DNA from: Gluconobacter kanchanaburiensis NBRC 103587
GTDB lineage: Bacteria; Pseudomonadota; Alphaproteobacteria; Acetobacterales; Acetobacteraceae
DNA length: 63,369 nucleotides
Direction of reading: 5' to 3'
Assembly (NCBI RefSeq): GCF_007988905.1
Contig: NZ_BJVA01000015.1
Coordinates: 1-63,369 of the forward strand
How positions within the stretch are numbered: the stretch's first letter is position 1; each line of letters opens with the position of its first letter. Positions 27,405-36,404 of the stretch are shown in pieces. Position numbers and translations under genes: made by a program. The notes under the pieces were generated by a model. That model made no database searches, was not told where the DNA came from, and was given only the letters and a program-made list of their open reading frames with translations.

Positions 27405-28529
27405 TCAGCTCTGCCTTTGGGTCCAAGCGCGATAGGCTTCGCGCAGTTCGGCCTCGATCCGCGCGAGTTCGGCATCATAGACGCGGATTCCAGTGGGTTG
27501 CTCCGAAATCTCCTGAGCGAGCACCACCATCTGCCAGGCAGCATAGTCGTGGAAGGGATTCAGTCCGACGACGTTGCCAAGGAGCGGATCGCTCGGAGCA
27601 GGCGCTGCCATAATTTGCGCGAATTTGCCGATCGCCGCGTTCAATTGCCAGTCCGAGACGAACAGGATGAGGGCACACAAGGCCATCAGCGCTGGCGGCG
27701 CACCCTTCCACCGATATTCGCTGGGTTTAGACCGGCTGAAGTCGAGTCCGGAGTTACGTCCGACGAAGGACGCGAGCTGGAGAGTCAGCTCATAACTCGG
27801 CTTGAGCGCCGCTGGGTCAAACACCTCTTGGCCCGCATAGCATGCGACCAAGTGCTTCGTTCGCGATTCGGCATTGCGAAGACGCCTGCCAGACATGTGA
27901 TCGAAAAGTGGCCAAAACTGCTCGGTGAATGCATGATTTGTCGCCTGCTTCCAGTCGAAGCCAGGAAGTTGCGCCTGCACAGGGTGGAAGACCCATCGTG
28001 GGTAGATAGGGTGACGCAGGAGCGCAGAGAGCCAATCTACTGCCGTCGAATTAATAGTGATGGTAAAGCGGTTTGCCGCCTTCAGATCGAAAAACCATTG
28101 CCGCATTCCCCGGATCGCGGTCTGGTCGAAGATACCCTGTTCGATCCCCTTGCAGACGAGCCGGCCGATAAGACGGGTCTCGATAGTTTTGGCACTTCCG
28201 AAGTTGACGAGACTTTCGGACTGCCGCTCTTGGCCATCGGCTCCGTGGAACTCGCAAAAGCGGTGGTGAGCGTCCATGGCATCGTCGCCGATGAAGCGAA
28301 AATGCGCTTGTCGGGTGCCACCCCGTGTGCCAGTGGACTTGGTTGCCCGCACAATCTGGGCGCCGCCCACTCCGCAGGACGAGCAGCGTACGTCAGTCCG
28401 GATCCAAGCGCGCTGAGCCTCCGAGAGGTGATCCTCACTCGCTTCCGGCGTGTCCCACAGCATCAGGCGGGCGAGCTGGCCGACATCAAGTTCGCGTCTG
28501 AAATGGTTCGAAAAGGCGGTGGTGGGCAT
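27405..28529 (-). CDS. Unknown protein with an N-terminal zinc-finger-like cluster
   Basis: This 374-residue product has Cys49-x2-Cys52 (RCSSCG) and, after a 35-residue insert, His89-x2-Cys92-x2-His95 (HRFCEFHG), which could bind zinc. The rest is helical with a hydrophobic patch at about residues 289-305 (ALMALCALILFVSDW). I do not recognise a family. It lies downstream of the 479-residue gene on the same strand, with a MITE-like element in the gap, so the two may once have been a compact operon. The long frame on the opposite strand is its antisense shadow. Confidence 0.65.
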   Translation of the reverse strand: MPTTAFSNHFRRELDVGQLARLMLWDTPEASEDHLSEAQRAWIRTDVRCSSCGVGGAQIVRATKSTGTRGGTRQAHFRFIGDDAMDAHHRFCEFHGADGQERQSESLVNFGSAKTIETRLIGRLVCKGIEQGIFDQTAIRGMRQWFFDLKAANRFTITINSTAVDWLSALLRHPIYPRWVFHPVQAQLPGFDWKQATNHAFTEQFWPLFDHMSGRRLRNAESRTKHLVACYAGQEVFDPAALKPSYELTLQLASFVGRNSGLDFSRSKPSEYRWKGAPPALMALCALILFVSDWQLNAAIGKFAQIMAAPAPSDPLLGNVVGLNPFHDYAAWQMVVLAQEISEQPTGIRVYDAELARIEAELREAYRAWTQRQS

Positions 28530-29028
28530 CAGGAATAACTATCAGCTTTGGCGCGTTATTTGAACTCAAGAATGAGTCGTACTTCGTCGTTTCAGCTGAT
28601 TACAGGCATGCATCGTATTTATGAGGCCACCGATCAGTCTTGCCCATTCATCGGGGCAGCGTCGCCACTGAGTGAATGTCCGTTGGCACCGAAACTGGCT
28701 ATGGCCGAGCATGTTTGTGAACGACCATTTTGTCCCGATTGTGTTGAAAAAGTCCCTCTGGAGCTTCTACTCAACATTTAGGTTCGATATGATAATGGAT
28801 AGAGCTTTGTAATCATGGTGAATTTTCATTCCCAATTGCATACAAAATCCTGAGCAGACACCTCAATCTGACTTTTTCAACACAATCTCCCAGAACCAGT
28901 CGTTCGCCGGTCGAGTTCTGAACGGTAACTTCTAACGTAACTTGCCATTCGCTCCGCGCGAAGCCCTCTGGCAGCGCGCGCCTTATTATCAGCCGTGTAT
29001 GGCTGTCTTCACAGACGCCGGAAGCGCC
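28530..29028. other. Intergenic region containing a MITE-like element
   Basis: These 499 bp separate two unknown minus-strand genes. A 151-bp element with perfect terminal inverted repeats occupies 28737-28887. The flanks (28530-28736 and 28888-29028) show no protein-like frame; a short frame at 28548-28781 runs into the element and is not convincing. Confidence 0.5.
28737..28887. mobile_element. MITE-like element with 18-bp perfect terminal inverted repeats
   Basis: GATTGTGTTGAAAAAGTC at 28737-28754 and its exact reverse complement at 28870-28887 bound a 151-bp AT-rich segment with no coding capacity. The four bases TCCC lie directly outside both ends (28733-28736 and 28888-28891), consistent with a target-site duplication. 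Non-autonomous elements of this kind are moved by a transposase encoded elsewhere that recognises the same ends; none is in this window. Confidence 0.8.
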
Positions 29029-30468
29029 TTATATCGACCAGACCTTCCGGGGGATGTTCCGCCCTGGATATTTGTCCTTGCGCTTGCGCGGCGCCTTCGG
29101 AGTGGGGATGTCGAAGCCTTCCTCATCCTTTTCGGGCTCGATGCCCGACTGAATGGCAAACACCACACCCTTCTGCCCCTGCAGCGCGCCACGCAGATAG
29201 GAAAGAAGCTCGCGTCCCTGATGGGCGGACGTACCAACCCAGCCGCGGCGGACCAAATCCGTGAACGCCGAAGGTGTGAGCCGCCGTTGGCCGAAGGTAT
29301 GGTCGAAGACGATCGTCCCGCCACGTTTGCCCTTCGCCCGCGGGTCACTCGCCAAGCGCTTCCAGTAGCTGAGCGGGACATAGATCCCAGGAACATGGCC
29401 GGTCACCTTCGCTGGAATGAGCTTACTGCAGAACTTGAGAAAGAATGGGTCGGAGCCGATCCGGTAACCATCGCAACTCGTGTCCGCGGCGACTTTCGCC
29501 AGCTCGCGGGCAGCAGAATCCATCCGTGCAATCTCAATGCCGAGTTGGGGATCGACCCGATAACCGAGTTCTCCGTCCTCCCCCCTGAACATCTTGTATT
29601 GGACGAACACAACGGAGTGGTACGTCTCATTGTAGTAGATGAGGTCAACGCCAAGCTGCTTTTCCAGATCAAGCTTATTGGCCAGAATTACGGTCAGTTG
29701 CGTGTTGCCGTCACGATACATCTTCGCCGCGTAACGCTGACGCTTAACGAATTCCCAGTCATCGCCGGGAGTGTCCGCGTCCTGCAGGATGACGAGATCC
29801 TCGATCGAAACCATGTCTTCATCGCTGTCGAAGATCGAGGCCGTATCGTCGGCGAGGTTGTCTGGCGCGTGTGCGGGCAGTTCGAGCCAAGCCGAAGGAA
29901 TCCCAGCAATCTCCATCGCCGTGATAACGGCGTCGCGCTGGAAAGCCCAATTGATGCGTGCGTTAACCGGCTCCGCATCATCATCACGGTCGTCGCGCGC
30001 ATCGATCAGCCCCGCAGCGATGCCATAGGCGTCAGCATCGAGGGCCTCCAGCGCCTTCATTAATACTACAAAGGCAGCACCTGACACGTGACCGCCCTTT
30101 AACGCCAGCTTGGCCCGCCATGCCTGCGGCCCGCTCATACGACGTGATAAGGTGGTTAGAGTGACCGGTTTGGCGAGCTCGGACAAACTCCAGATATCCA
30201 GCTTATCGCGCCCGGATTCTGCCGGATAATATGCCGTCGCCCGCGCGATATGCGTGAACTTTCCGCGCGCGGCGCTAACAAAGCAGAGAAGGGGTTTGCC
30301 GCGCAGAGCGCTCGGAACTTTCGGAACCGCCTTGCTGCAGAGTCCGCTTACCCGCAGATCGTCCTCCAGGATTTCCAATTCTCCTGGCGTCAATAGCAGG
30401 ACGTAACCCTCACCGGGAATCCAAGCTTCACGCGACAACAAATACTGAGCTGAAGGTGGCACGATCAT
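29029..30468 (-). CDS. Unknown protein with a candidate nuclease core (D...QxK)
   Basis: The product has 479 residues. The central segment NKLDLEKQLGVDLIYYN followed by SVVFVQYKMFRG has Glu269, Asp275, Gln290 and Lys292 in the arrangement of a PD-(D/E)xK-like nuclease of the QxK variety. The N-terminal 240 residues are unassigned and rich in acidic stretches (DARDDRDDDAEP). The C-terminus is basic and proline-rich (PTPKAPRKRKDKYPGRN), fitting nucleic acid contact. No signal or membrane segment is present. Its position next to a Gabija-like pair suggests defence, but this is inference. Confidence 0.65.
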   Translation of the reverse strand: MIVPPSAQYLLSREAWIPGEGYVLLLTPGELEILEDDLRVSGLCSKAVPKVPSALRGKPLLCFVSAARGKFTHIARATAYYPAESGRDKLDIWSLSELAKPVTLTTLSRRMSGPQAWRAKLALKGGHVSGAAFVVLMKALEALDADAYGIAAGLIDARDDRDDDAEPVNARINWAFQRDAVITAMEIAGIPSAWLELPAHAPDNLADDTASIFDSDEDMVSIEDLVILQDADTPGDDWEFVKRQRYAAKMYRDGNTQLTVILANKLDLEKQLGVDLIYYNETYHSVVFVQYKMFRGEDGELGYRVDPQLGIEIARMDSAARELAKVAADTSCDGYRIGSDPFFLKFCSKLIPAKVTGHVPGIYVPLSYWKRLASDPRAKGKRGGTIVFDHTFGQRRLTPSAFTDLVRRGWVGTSAHQGRELLSYLRGALQGQKGVVFAIQSGIEPEKDEEGFDIPTPKAPRKRKDKYPGRNIPRKVWSI

Positions 30469-30789
30469 CTCACGGTGGCTGACAAACTTAGGCTACCGGA
30501 CCTAAAGGCCGCTTGGTCGGTGAGCAACAGATTTTTGTCGACCTACGATGCCGTTCACGCAAACGCTGAATGTCCGTTTCTCGCGAGAGATGCCGTTCGG
30601 ACTATCGATCAGAAACAGCAGGAGCGTCCCAAACGCGGTCTATCGCGGTTCACCTAAAAACGTCGGCTTTCGGGCAACCGCCACCCCCACTTCGATGTCT
30701 GACATGGCGCGTAAGCGGACAGGCGGCAGACGCCCTCATTTCGGTCGTAGAAAGCGATGAAGCGTGCCCCCGAAAGTGGAAATGGCTTT
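30469..30789. other. Intergenic region with copy B of the dispersed repeat
   Basis: These 321 bp lie between two minus-strand genes and hold repeat copy B (30556-30717). The short plus-strand frames across it follow the repeat and have no protein character. Confidence 0.5.
30556..30717 (+). repeat. Dispersed intergenic repeat, copy B
   Basis: This is the direct counterpart of 25941-26097. The conserved block begins at 30626 (GTCCCAAACGCGGTCTATCG) and ends with GTAAGCG at about 30711-30717. Differences are scattered, so the copies are old or diverged before arrival. Confidence 0.7.
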
Positions 30790-31305
30790 TTATTGTATTC
30801 CACTCCCCATAAAATGAGGAACCAGTCGTCGAATGACCGAACGCTCTTCCTCAGAGACAATTTGTCGGTATGGTCCGATTCCATTGGGCGGCGTCACGGC
30901 TTGGTTATTCCTGTCTCTTATAGTAATATATCCGCTATTATCTATTAGAAGAGAAAGGTAAGCTTTTGCATTAACATAGTCATATCTATGACGGTCAGAA
31001 ATTGAAAACAATATGAAATCGCTTTCTGCTTGATTGGGAGTAAAATCGATCATAACGCCATCAATCTTACAAACAGCGTGGTGTTGGGCAACAATTCCCG
31101 TATCAATCATCCAAAATGCCCAACCGTTTATCACTTCTCCATTTTGAATGGAATTTGCTTTTGCATACGCGTTAAACCAACAATACCCTACTTTTAGATT
31201 ATTGTCCGGCTGCACATTTACTATTTCTGGACGTTCACAACCAATCTTCTGAACTAGAGCCTCAAGTAGAGGGTCGTTTTGTTTGGCGGGAAGAATTACT
31301 GTCAT
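30790..31305 (-). CDS. Unknown protein with a possible Cys-His-Asp catalytic triad, AT-rich gene
   Basis: From the ATG at 31305 the protein has 171 residues; the upstream ATGs would add nine residues. Conserved-looking positions are Cys42 in VGYCWFNAYAK, His75/His76 in AQHHAVCKIDG and Asp87 in MIDFTP, the order seen in papain-fold, transglutaminase-like and NlpC-like enzymes. The gene is AT-rich compared with its neighbours, hinting at separate acquisition. Its function is not known; a peptidase or amidase is only a suggestion. Confidence 0.6.
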   Translation of the reverse strand: MTVILPAKQNDPLLEALVQKIGCERPEIVNVQPDNNLKVGYCWFNAYAKANSIQNGEVINGWAFWMIDTGIVAQHHAVCKIDGVMIDFTPNQAESDFILFSISDRHRYDYVNAKAYLSLLIDNSGYITIRDRNNQAVTPPNGIGPYRQIVSEEERSVIRRLVPHFMGSGIQ

Positions 31306-31459
31306 AAGAACAGACTCGCAAAATATCATCAATCCAATAAGCTTTTAGAACTAAATGTCAAAACGAACCAGAGTCAGCTAAGATCGTAGTTTCCAAGGTT
31401 TCCGCGTCCCAAACCAGACATTCCTTTATCCCCCACTTAGCCGAATGACTACTGAGCAA

Positions 31460-31861
31460 TTATTCAGTCCCTTTAGCGGCAGGCGAGAGTATGCCATTTT
31501 GATCTGCACGGGCCTCAGGACCATGCCTGAACTCTGTGTGCTCATCGCCCCAGGCCTTGAGAGCCAGAATGACAGGTTCGAGGGTCCGCCCGCGTGCAGT
31601 GAGGCTGTATTCCACCTTTGGCGGAACTTCCGGATAAACCGTCCGTAACACGAACCCGTCACGCTCCAGTTCGCGAAGCTGGGTTGTCAGCATTCTCTGC
31701 GTGATATTGGGCAGGCGCTTGCGGATGGCGTTGAAGCGTAAGGTCCCCTGAAGCAGGTGATAGAGGATCACGCCCTTCCATTTCCCGTCGATAAGCTGAA
31801 GCGTTGCCTCAACAGCGCAGCCGGGGCTGCAATCGAGCGACTGATGGCGGATGCGGGTCAT
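31460..31861 (-). CDS. HxlR-family winged-helix transcriptional regulator
   Basis: From the ATG at 31861 the product has 133 residues with the HxlR signature: CAVEATLQLIDGKWKGVILYHL, then LRFNAIRKRLPNITQRMLTTQLRELERDGFVLR and YSLTARGRTLEPV. Cys11 or Cys15 could act as a redox sensor, as in related quinone or aldehyde regulators. It is divergent from an alcohol-dehydrogenase-family gene and probably controls it. A longer frame up to 31972 would overlap that gene and is rejected. Confidence 0.9.
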   Translation of the reverse strand: MTRIRHQSLDCSPGCAVEATLQLIDGKWKGVILYHLLQGTLRFNAIRKRLPNITQRMLTTQLRELERDGFVLRTVYPEVPPKVEYSLTARGRTLEPVILALKAWGDEHTEFRHGPEARADQNGILSPAAKGTE

Positions 31862-31961
31862 AACGGTATTATTTCCGACACTATGGGCGTTAAAAGTGCG
31901 TTCTTGTCTGAAAACAGCATAGTGCTCACTCTTCTCCTCATTCAACAGAGGAGCAGACATC

Positions 31962-32981
31962 ATGCGGGCCATTGGTTATCAGACGCCACTTCCCATCGAA
32001 AATCCGGCGTCCCTTCAGGACATTGAACTGCCGAAACCTGCCCCTTCGGGCCGGGATCTTCTGGTGGAAATCAGGGCTGTGTCGGTCAATCCGGTTGATA
32101 CAAAGGTCCGTCGCAGTGCGACACCAGAGGCAGGTCAGTGGCGTGTTCTGGGCTGGGATGCGGCGGGGGTTGTCGTGGGCACTGGACCGGACGTCGCAGA
32201 TTTTTCTGTCGGCGATGAGGTCTTTTATGCGGGGGCGATCAATCGCTCAGGGACCAACGCGGAGTTTCATCTGGTCGATGAGCGGATTGTCGGTCGCAAA
32301 CCCCGCTCCCTGAACTGGGCCGAAGCCGCGGCCTTACCGCTGACAGCAATCACCGCCTGGGAGATGCTTTTCGATCGCCTGGACGTTCGTCGGCCTGTCC
32401 CGGGAACGACGCCGTCCATACTGATCATTGGAGGCGCAGGCGGGGTCAGTTCCATGGCGATCCAGTTGACCAAGGTTCTGACCGACATCACGGTCATTGC
32501 TACGGCTTCGCGCCCCGAAACGCAGGACTGGGTCACATCTCTCGGGGCAGATTACGTGATCGATCACAGTAAGCCTCTGGCGGAACAGGTTGCTGGCCTT
32601 CCTACGGGCGCTCCCGGTTTTGTCTTTTCGACGACGCAGACGGATCGCCACCTGGCAGAGATCGTCGAACTTCTTGCCCCTCTGGGACATTTCGGCCTGA
32701 TTGATGATCCTGCTGAACTCAATGCTGTACCCCTCAAGCGCAAAAGCCTGTCCCTGCATTGGGAGCTGATGTTCACCCGCTCACTGTTTGGAACGGCAGA
32801 CATCAGCACACAAGGGAAACTCCTGAACGAGGTGTCGCGCCTTCTAGACGAAGGGCGTCTCCGTACGACGCTCGGCAAAAATCTTGGCGCGATCACCGCC
32901 GCCAATCTGCGAGAGGCTCACGCTCTGATCGAGAGTGGTCAGGCCAAAGGCAAGATCGTGCTCGAAAGTTTTCCTGCCTGA
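31962..32981 (+). CDS. Zinc-type alcohol dehydrogenase family / quinone oxidoreductase-like protein
   Basis: The 339-residue protein is a medium-chain dehydrogenase/reductase of the quinone-oxidoreductase side: the N-terminal GroES-like domain (VSVNPVDTKVRR) lacks the catalytic zinc ligands, and the Rossmann motif reads IIGGAGGVSSMAIQL at about residue 149. Such NADPH-dependent enzymes reduce quinones or enones. Its neighbour, the divergent HxlR regulator, is the usual partner, suggesting induction by electrophiles. A cupin gene follows 52 bp downstream. Confidence 0.9.
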   Translation: MRAIGYQTPLPIENPASLQDIELPKPAPSGRDLLVEIRAVSVNPVDTKVRRSATPEAGQWRVLGWDAAGVVVGTGPDVADFSVGDEVFYAGAINRSGTNAEFHLVDERIVGRKPRSLNWAEAAALPLTAITAWEMLFDRLDVRRPVPGTTPSILIIGGAGGVSSMAIQLTKVLTDITVIATASRPETQDWVTSLGADYVIDHSKPLAEQVAGLPTGAPGFVFSTTQTDRHLAEIVELLAPLGHFGLIDDPAELNAVPLKRKSLSLHWELMFTRSLFGTADISTQGKLLNEVSRLLDEGRLRTTLGKNLGAITAANLREAHALIESGQAKGKIVLESFPA

Positions 32982-33033
32982 ACGGAGAGAACCGTGACGA
33001 AAACAGTCAAAGCGCTTGAGAGGAGCAGACCTC

Positions 33034-33468
33034 ATGAATGACGAAGAACATCTGATGACCCTGAACCGGACGGGAGGTCGCTTCGATCTCAATAAAATTG
33101 CGGCGGCGTTTCCCGAAACGGCGGACACGATGCTGCTGGACACCTATCTGACCGACAAGCCGGAAGCCAGTATTCGGGTCTTCCGAATCTATCGAGATGT
33201 GCCGCCGCATTATCATACCCAGTGCGATGAAGTGCTTCATGTCCTGTCCGGGACAGGCACGTTCTGGATTGATGATCCCAAGGAGGAGGCTCCGTTTGCA
33301 CCCGGCCATCTTCTGGTGTTTCCCCGTCGGGCGGTACATGCCGTACCCCGCATTCTAAGCCACCCAGTTATTTTTCTGGCTATCGACACGCCGCGACGGG
33401 CGCCAGATGACGTGGTGTTCGTGGATCCTGCTGACGGTACGCCGTCCGGCTTTATTGCAGGGATCTAA
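33034..33468 (+). CDS. Cupin-domain protein
   Basis: The chosen ATG at 33034, preceded by GAGGAG, gives 144 residues; an in-frame codon at 33016 lies before that ribosome binding site. The single cupin barrel shows PPHYHTQCDEVLHVLSGTGTFWID and the second motif FAPGHLLVFPRRAVHAV, so metal ligands His, His, Glu and His are present. It probably forms an operon with the upstream dehydrogenase and the downstream lactonase-like gene. The ligand is unknown. Confidence 0.85.
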   Translation: MNDEEHLMTLNRTGGRFDLNKIAAAFPETADTMLLDTYLTDKPEASIRVFRIYRDVPPHYHTQCDEVLHVLSGTGTFWIDDPKEEAPFAPGHLLVFPRRAVHAVPRILSHPVIFLAIDTPRRAPDDVVFVDPADGTPSGFIAGI

Positions 33469-33472
33469 CGTC

Positions 33473-34600
33473 ATGGGGTTCATGAGACCGCGCTCACGGC
33501 AGGCTTTCACAAAAAGAGGCCTGTGCAGGATCGCCATTGCCGTTTTCACAGGATTCGTTGGGGTATACGCGCATCCTGTTTCTTCCCATGCACAGACCAT
33601 CAGGATTGAGGCGACCACTACGGCCATGGACTGGAACGCCGTAGCGCTTGCTGGCGGTCATGTGTTTGTCGCAGGCCCTCGCTGGACCGGGTTTTCCGGA
33701 CCGGCCGTAGCTCTTCTGACGAAGAATGGAAAGATAGAGCCGTTTCCAGATGCTGACTGGAGTGGCTGGAAACCCCGACGGGATGCGACACATCGCTTTG
33801 TCAGCGTCAATGCCCTCCATGTTGCTCCTGACGGTACGCTCTGGGTTGTTGATACGGGAACTCCGTCTTTTGGAGGTGTCCCCGTATCTGGAGGAGCCAA
33901 ACTGGTCCGCATTGATCCGGCAACAGGTCATGTGCTGCGAATCTATCCTCTGGGCCCAGAGATCGCGCAGGCGGGGAGCTATATCGACGATATCCGTTTC
34001 AACGGGATGCATGCCTATCTGACTGATGCGGGCAAGGCGGCGCTGATTGTTCTTGACATCAAAACAGGCCAGGCACGTCGTGTTCTGGACAATGACGCGT
34101 CCACACGCGCACGGACAGATCGACCGATTGTCATGGACGGGCACGTCGTGGAGAACGGTCTGCATCGGCCGCTTCTGGTGAATGTCGATCCGCTTGAAGT
34201 GAGTCCGGACGGGAAATGGCTGTATTTCGGGCCGCTTGAAGGGCCGTGGTCTCAAGTTCCAACAGCATTTCTTGACGATCCCAATGTGTCATCAACCGAT
34301 CTGTCTGCGGCTGTTCAGCCCTGGGCGGATTTACCCCCGCTCGGGGGGAGCGTCATGGACGCCGCAGGAAACCTTTACTTCACCAATCTGAAGGATAACG
34401 GCGTCTATCGGAGAGACGTTTCGGGAAAGATCACGAAACTGATCTCGGATTCACGTCTGCACTGGGCGGATGCACCTTGTCTTGCTCTGAACGGTCGTCT
34501 CTGGCTGCCCGTCGCGCAACTGGACCGTCTTCCGATGTTCCATCAGGGACATTCCCGCAGTCACCAGCCATTTTTGCTGGTATCTATCGATCTTCGATGA
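33473..34600 (+). CDS. Exported royal-jelly/Yellow-like or SMP-30-like beta-propeller protein
   Basis: From the ATG at 33473 the product has 375 residues and a signal peptide (CRIAIAVFTGFVGVYAHPVSSHAQ). The body fits the six-bladed propeller of major royal jelly protein / gluconolactonase-like proteins: LHVAPDGTLWVVDTGTPSF, YIDDIRFNGMHAYLTDAGKAALIVLD and GGSVMDAAGNLYFTNLKDNGVYR. It follows the cupin gene by 4 bp. A periplasmic lactonase or isomerase role is plausible; the substrate is not known. Confidence 0.85.
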   Translation: MGFMRPRSRQAFTKRGLCRIAIAVFTGFVGVYAHPVSSHAQTIRIEATTTAMDWNAVALAGGHVFVAGPRWTGFSGPAVALLTKNGKIEPFPDADWSGWKPRRDATHRFVSVNALHVAPDGTLWVVDTGTPSFGGVPVSGGAKLVRIDPATGHVLRIYPLGPEIAQAGSYIDDIRFNGMHAYLTDAGKAALIVLDIKTGQARRVLDNDASTRARTDRPIVMDGHVVENGLHRPLLVNVDPLEVSPDGKWLYFGPLEGPWSQVPTAFLDDPNVSSTDLSAAVQPWADLPPLGGSVMDAAGNLYFTNLKDNGVYRRDVSGKITKLISDSRLHWADAPCLALNGRLWLPVAQLDRLPMFHQGHSRSHQPFLLVSIDLR

Positions 34601-34685
34601 CCATCAAACGCCATGATAATCGCCTGCGGGATGTTTTCTCTCGTGCAAAGGTACTCGCGAAGTCGCTGTGCTTTGGCGGACATCG

Positions 34686-35378
34686 TCACCTGTAATGCCA
34701 TCGAAGTTTGCCGGGATCTTTTGTCGGAAAGTCAGGGGGAGCAATCCATCGGCGTGTCTGGGCGGTACGATGCCGTCGCCATCCAAGATATGTCAAAGCA
34801 CGGGCAAGAATAAGCTGCTCGTCAGATCGTATCGGCCTTTTATAAAACAGGACTTGCTCCGCGATAACGTTCAGCGGCAGCCCTCCAGACGGGGACTGAT
34901 CATGGACCTGGATCATCCTGCCAGAAGTCAGCTGAGGCAGGAGATCTTTAATCGTCAGTTTATCTGACCAATGCGAAGCACGGGCAAACAAAAGCTCCAT
35001 GATTTCATCTATCGTTGGCTGTGCAACCGTAGATTTGTCTTTCAGGAAAAGAAATGTATTGAGGATTTCAAAAAGCTTAGTGTCTGAAAAATTACCGTTT
35101 ATCATTTTGAATAGAGACCACCCTTCAGAAATCTCCGAAGGAGATGCCCAGAACAAGTTATGTAAGTCGTTTACGGTAGTTGGTGCCGAAAATAAATTAT
35201 CGGGATTATCTACTTTGTAGCAATTAGTCTTGTAATAGGGATCAATCTCTCGAGTAACATCACAAAGGATCCAGAAAACAATATCCTGATAGACGCATTT
35301 CATCTCCAGGGAGTCCCAAGGGCTGTCCCAAGCAAAGTCAATCTCAGCGACGTCAAACATAGCGCTAGCTTTCATCAT
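34686..35378 (-). CDS. Unknown protein near the right end of the island
   Basis: The 230-residue product is acidic and aromatic in its N-terminal half (DFAWDSPWDSLEMKCVYQDIVFWIL) and basic at the C-terminus (LGWRRHRTAQTRRW). No domain, signal or membrane segment was recognised. The coding region is AT-rich compared with the metabolic genes to its left. It lies between those genes and the excisionase-like gene, in a typical accessory position. Confidence 0.6.
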   Translation of the reverse strand: MMKASAMFDVAEIDFAWDSPWDSLEMKCVYQDIVFWILCDVTREIDPYYKTNCYKVDNPDNLFSAPTTVNDLHNLFWASPSEISEGWSLFKMINGNFSDTKLFEILNTFLFLKDKSTVAQPTIDEIMELLFARASHWSDKLTIKDLLPQLTSGRMIQVHDQSPSGGLPLNVIAEQVLFYKRPIRSDEQLILARALTYLGWRRHRTAQTRRWIAPPDFPTKDPGKLRWHYR

Positions 35379-35423
35379 GGAAAGGATAGATCCGCAGGTA
35401 TCCTGCGCTGATAAAATCAGCAG

Positions 35424-35666
35424 CTACGACCAGACGTTGCTCAGTGTGGTCTGCATGGCGGAAGAAGCGCTGCCGTCACGACGGACGAGCCTTTCGACAT
35501 CGCGCAGTCGAAACAGAGTTCGCCTTGGACCGATTTTCAAGCGTTCGAGCTCGCCCGCAGCGACATATCTGTCGATCGTTGAGAGGGACACGCGTAGTCG
35601 CTCAGAAGCTTCCCGACGCGTTATAAAGATGTCGTCAGAGCGACGAAGGGGGAAAACAGAACTCAT
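35424..35666 (-). CDS. AlpA/excisionase-type HTH DNA-binding protein
   Basis: From the ATG at 35666 the product has 80 residues with the helix-turn-helix of the excisionase family: FITRREASERLRVSLSTIDRYVAAGELERLKIGPRRTLFRLRDVERLV. Such proteins bend attachment DNA and promote excision, or act as AlpA-type activators of the integrase. Its position 430 bp inside the right attachment site fits a role in excision of this island. Confidence 0.8.
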   Translation of the reverse strand: MSSVFPLRRSDDIFITRREASERLRVSLSTIDRYVAAGELERLKIGPRRTLFRLRDVERLVRRDGSASSAMQTTLSNVWS

Positions 35667-36185
<519 letters not shown>

Positions 36186-36404
36186 ATCCGTGCAGACTTC
36201 GTTTTTGAAGGATTCTGTACAGATCGGGATGCTACATGCGACGGGAAGCGTCCGTCGTCAAGTCGTCGTGTTACATATACTCTGCACTCTTACTCTTTGA
36301 AACGAAGGAGGGGGAATTCAGCAACATTGAAGCATGCCATCAAGAACGTCATGGAGACGTCTTGTGCGTTTCCGGCTGCCATAACCTCTAAGGATATGAC
36401 GTCC

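Noticed and set aside
27138-28538. Long plus-strand reading frame (466 codons) across the zinc-finger gene
   Set aside because: It is the antisense shadow of the minus-strand gene at 27405-28529; its composition is Arg/His/Pro-rich without any domain pattern.
28548-28781. 77-codon frame upstream of the MITE
   Set aside because: It runs into the element's inverted repeat and stops there; Cys/Pro-rich residues do not match any fold I know, so it is treated as non-coding.
28942-30063. Plus-strand frame of 373 codons
   Set aside because: Antisense to the 479-residue gene, and lacks the orderly hydrophobic pattern that the minus-strand product has.
25941-30717. Repeats considered as a CRISPR array
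   Set aside because: Only two degenerate 160-bp copies 4.6 kb apart, with no short regular repeat-spacer pattern and no cas genes.
36297-36404. Longer N-terminus for the Spy-like protein
   Set aside because: The extension starts at a TTG, is Lys/Arg-rich, and would bury the obvious signal peptide.
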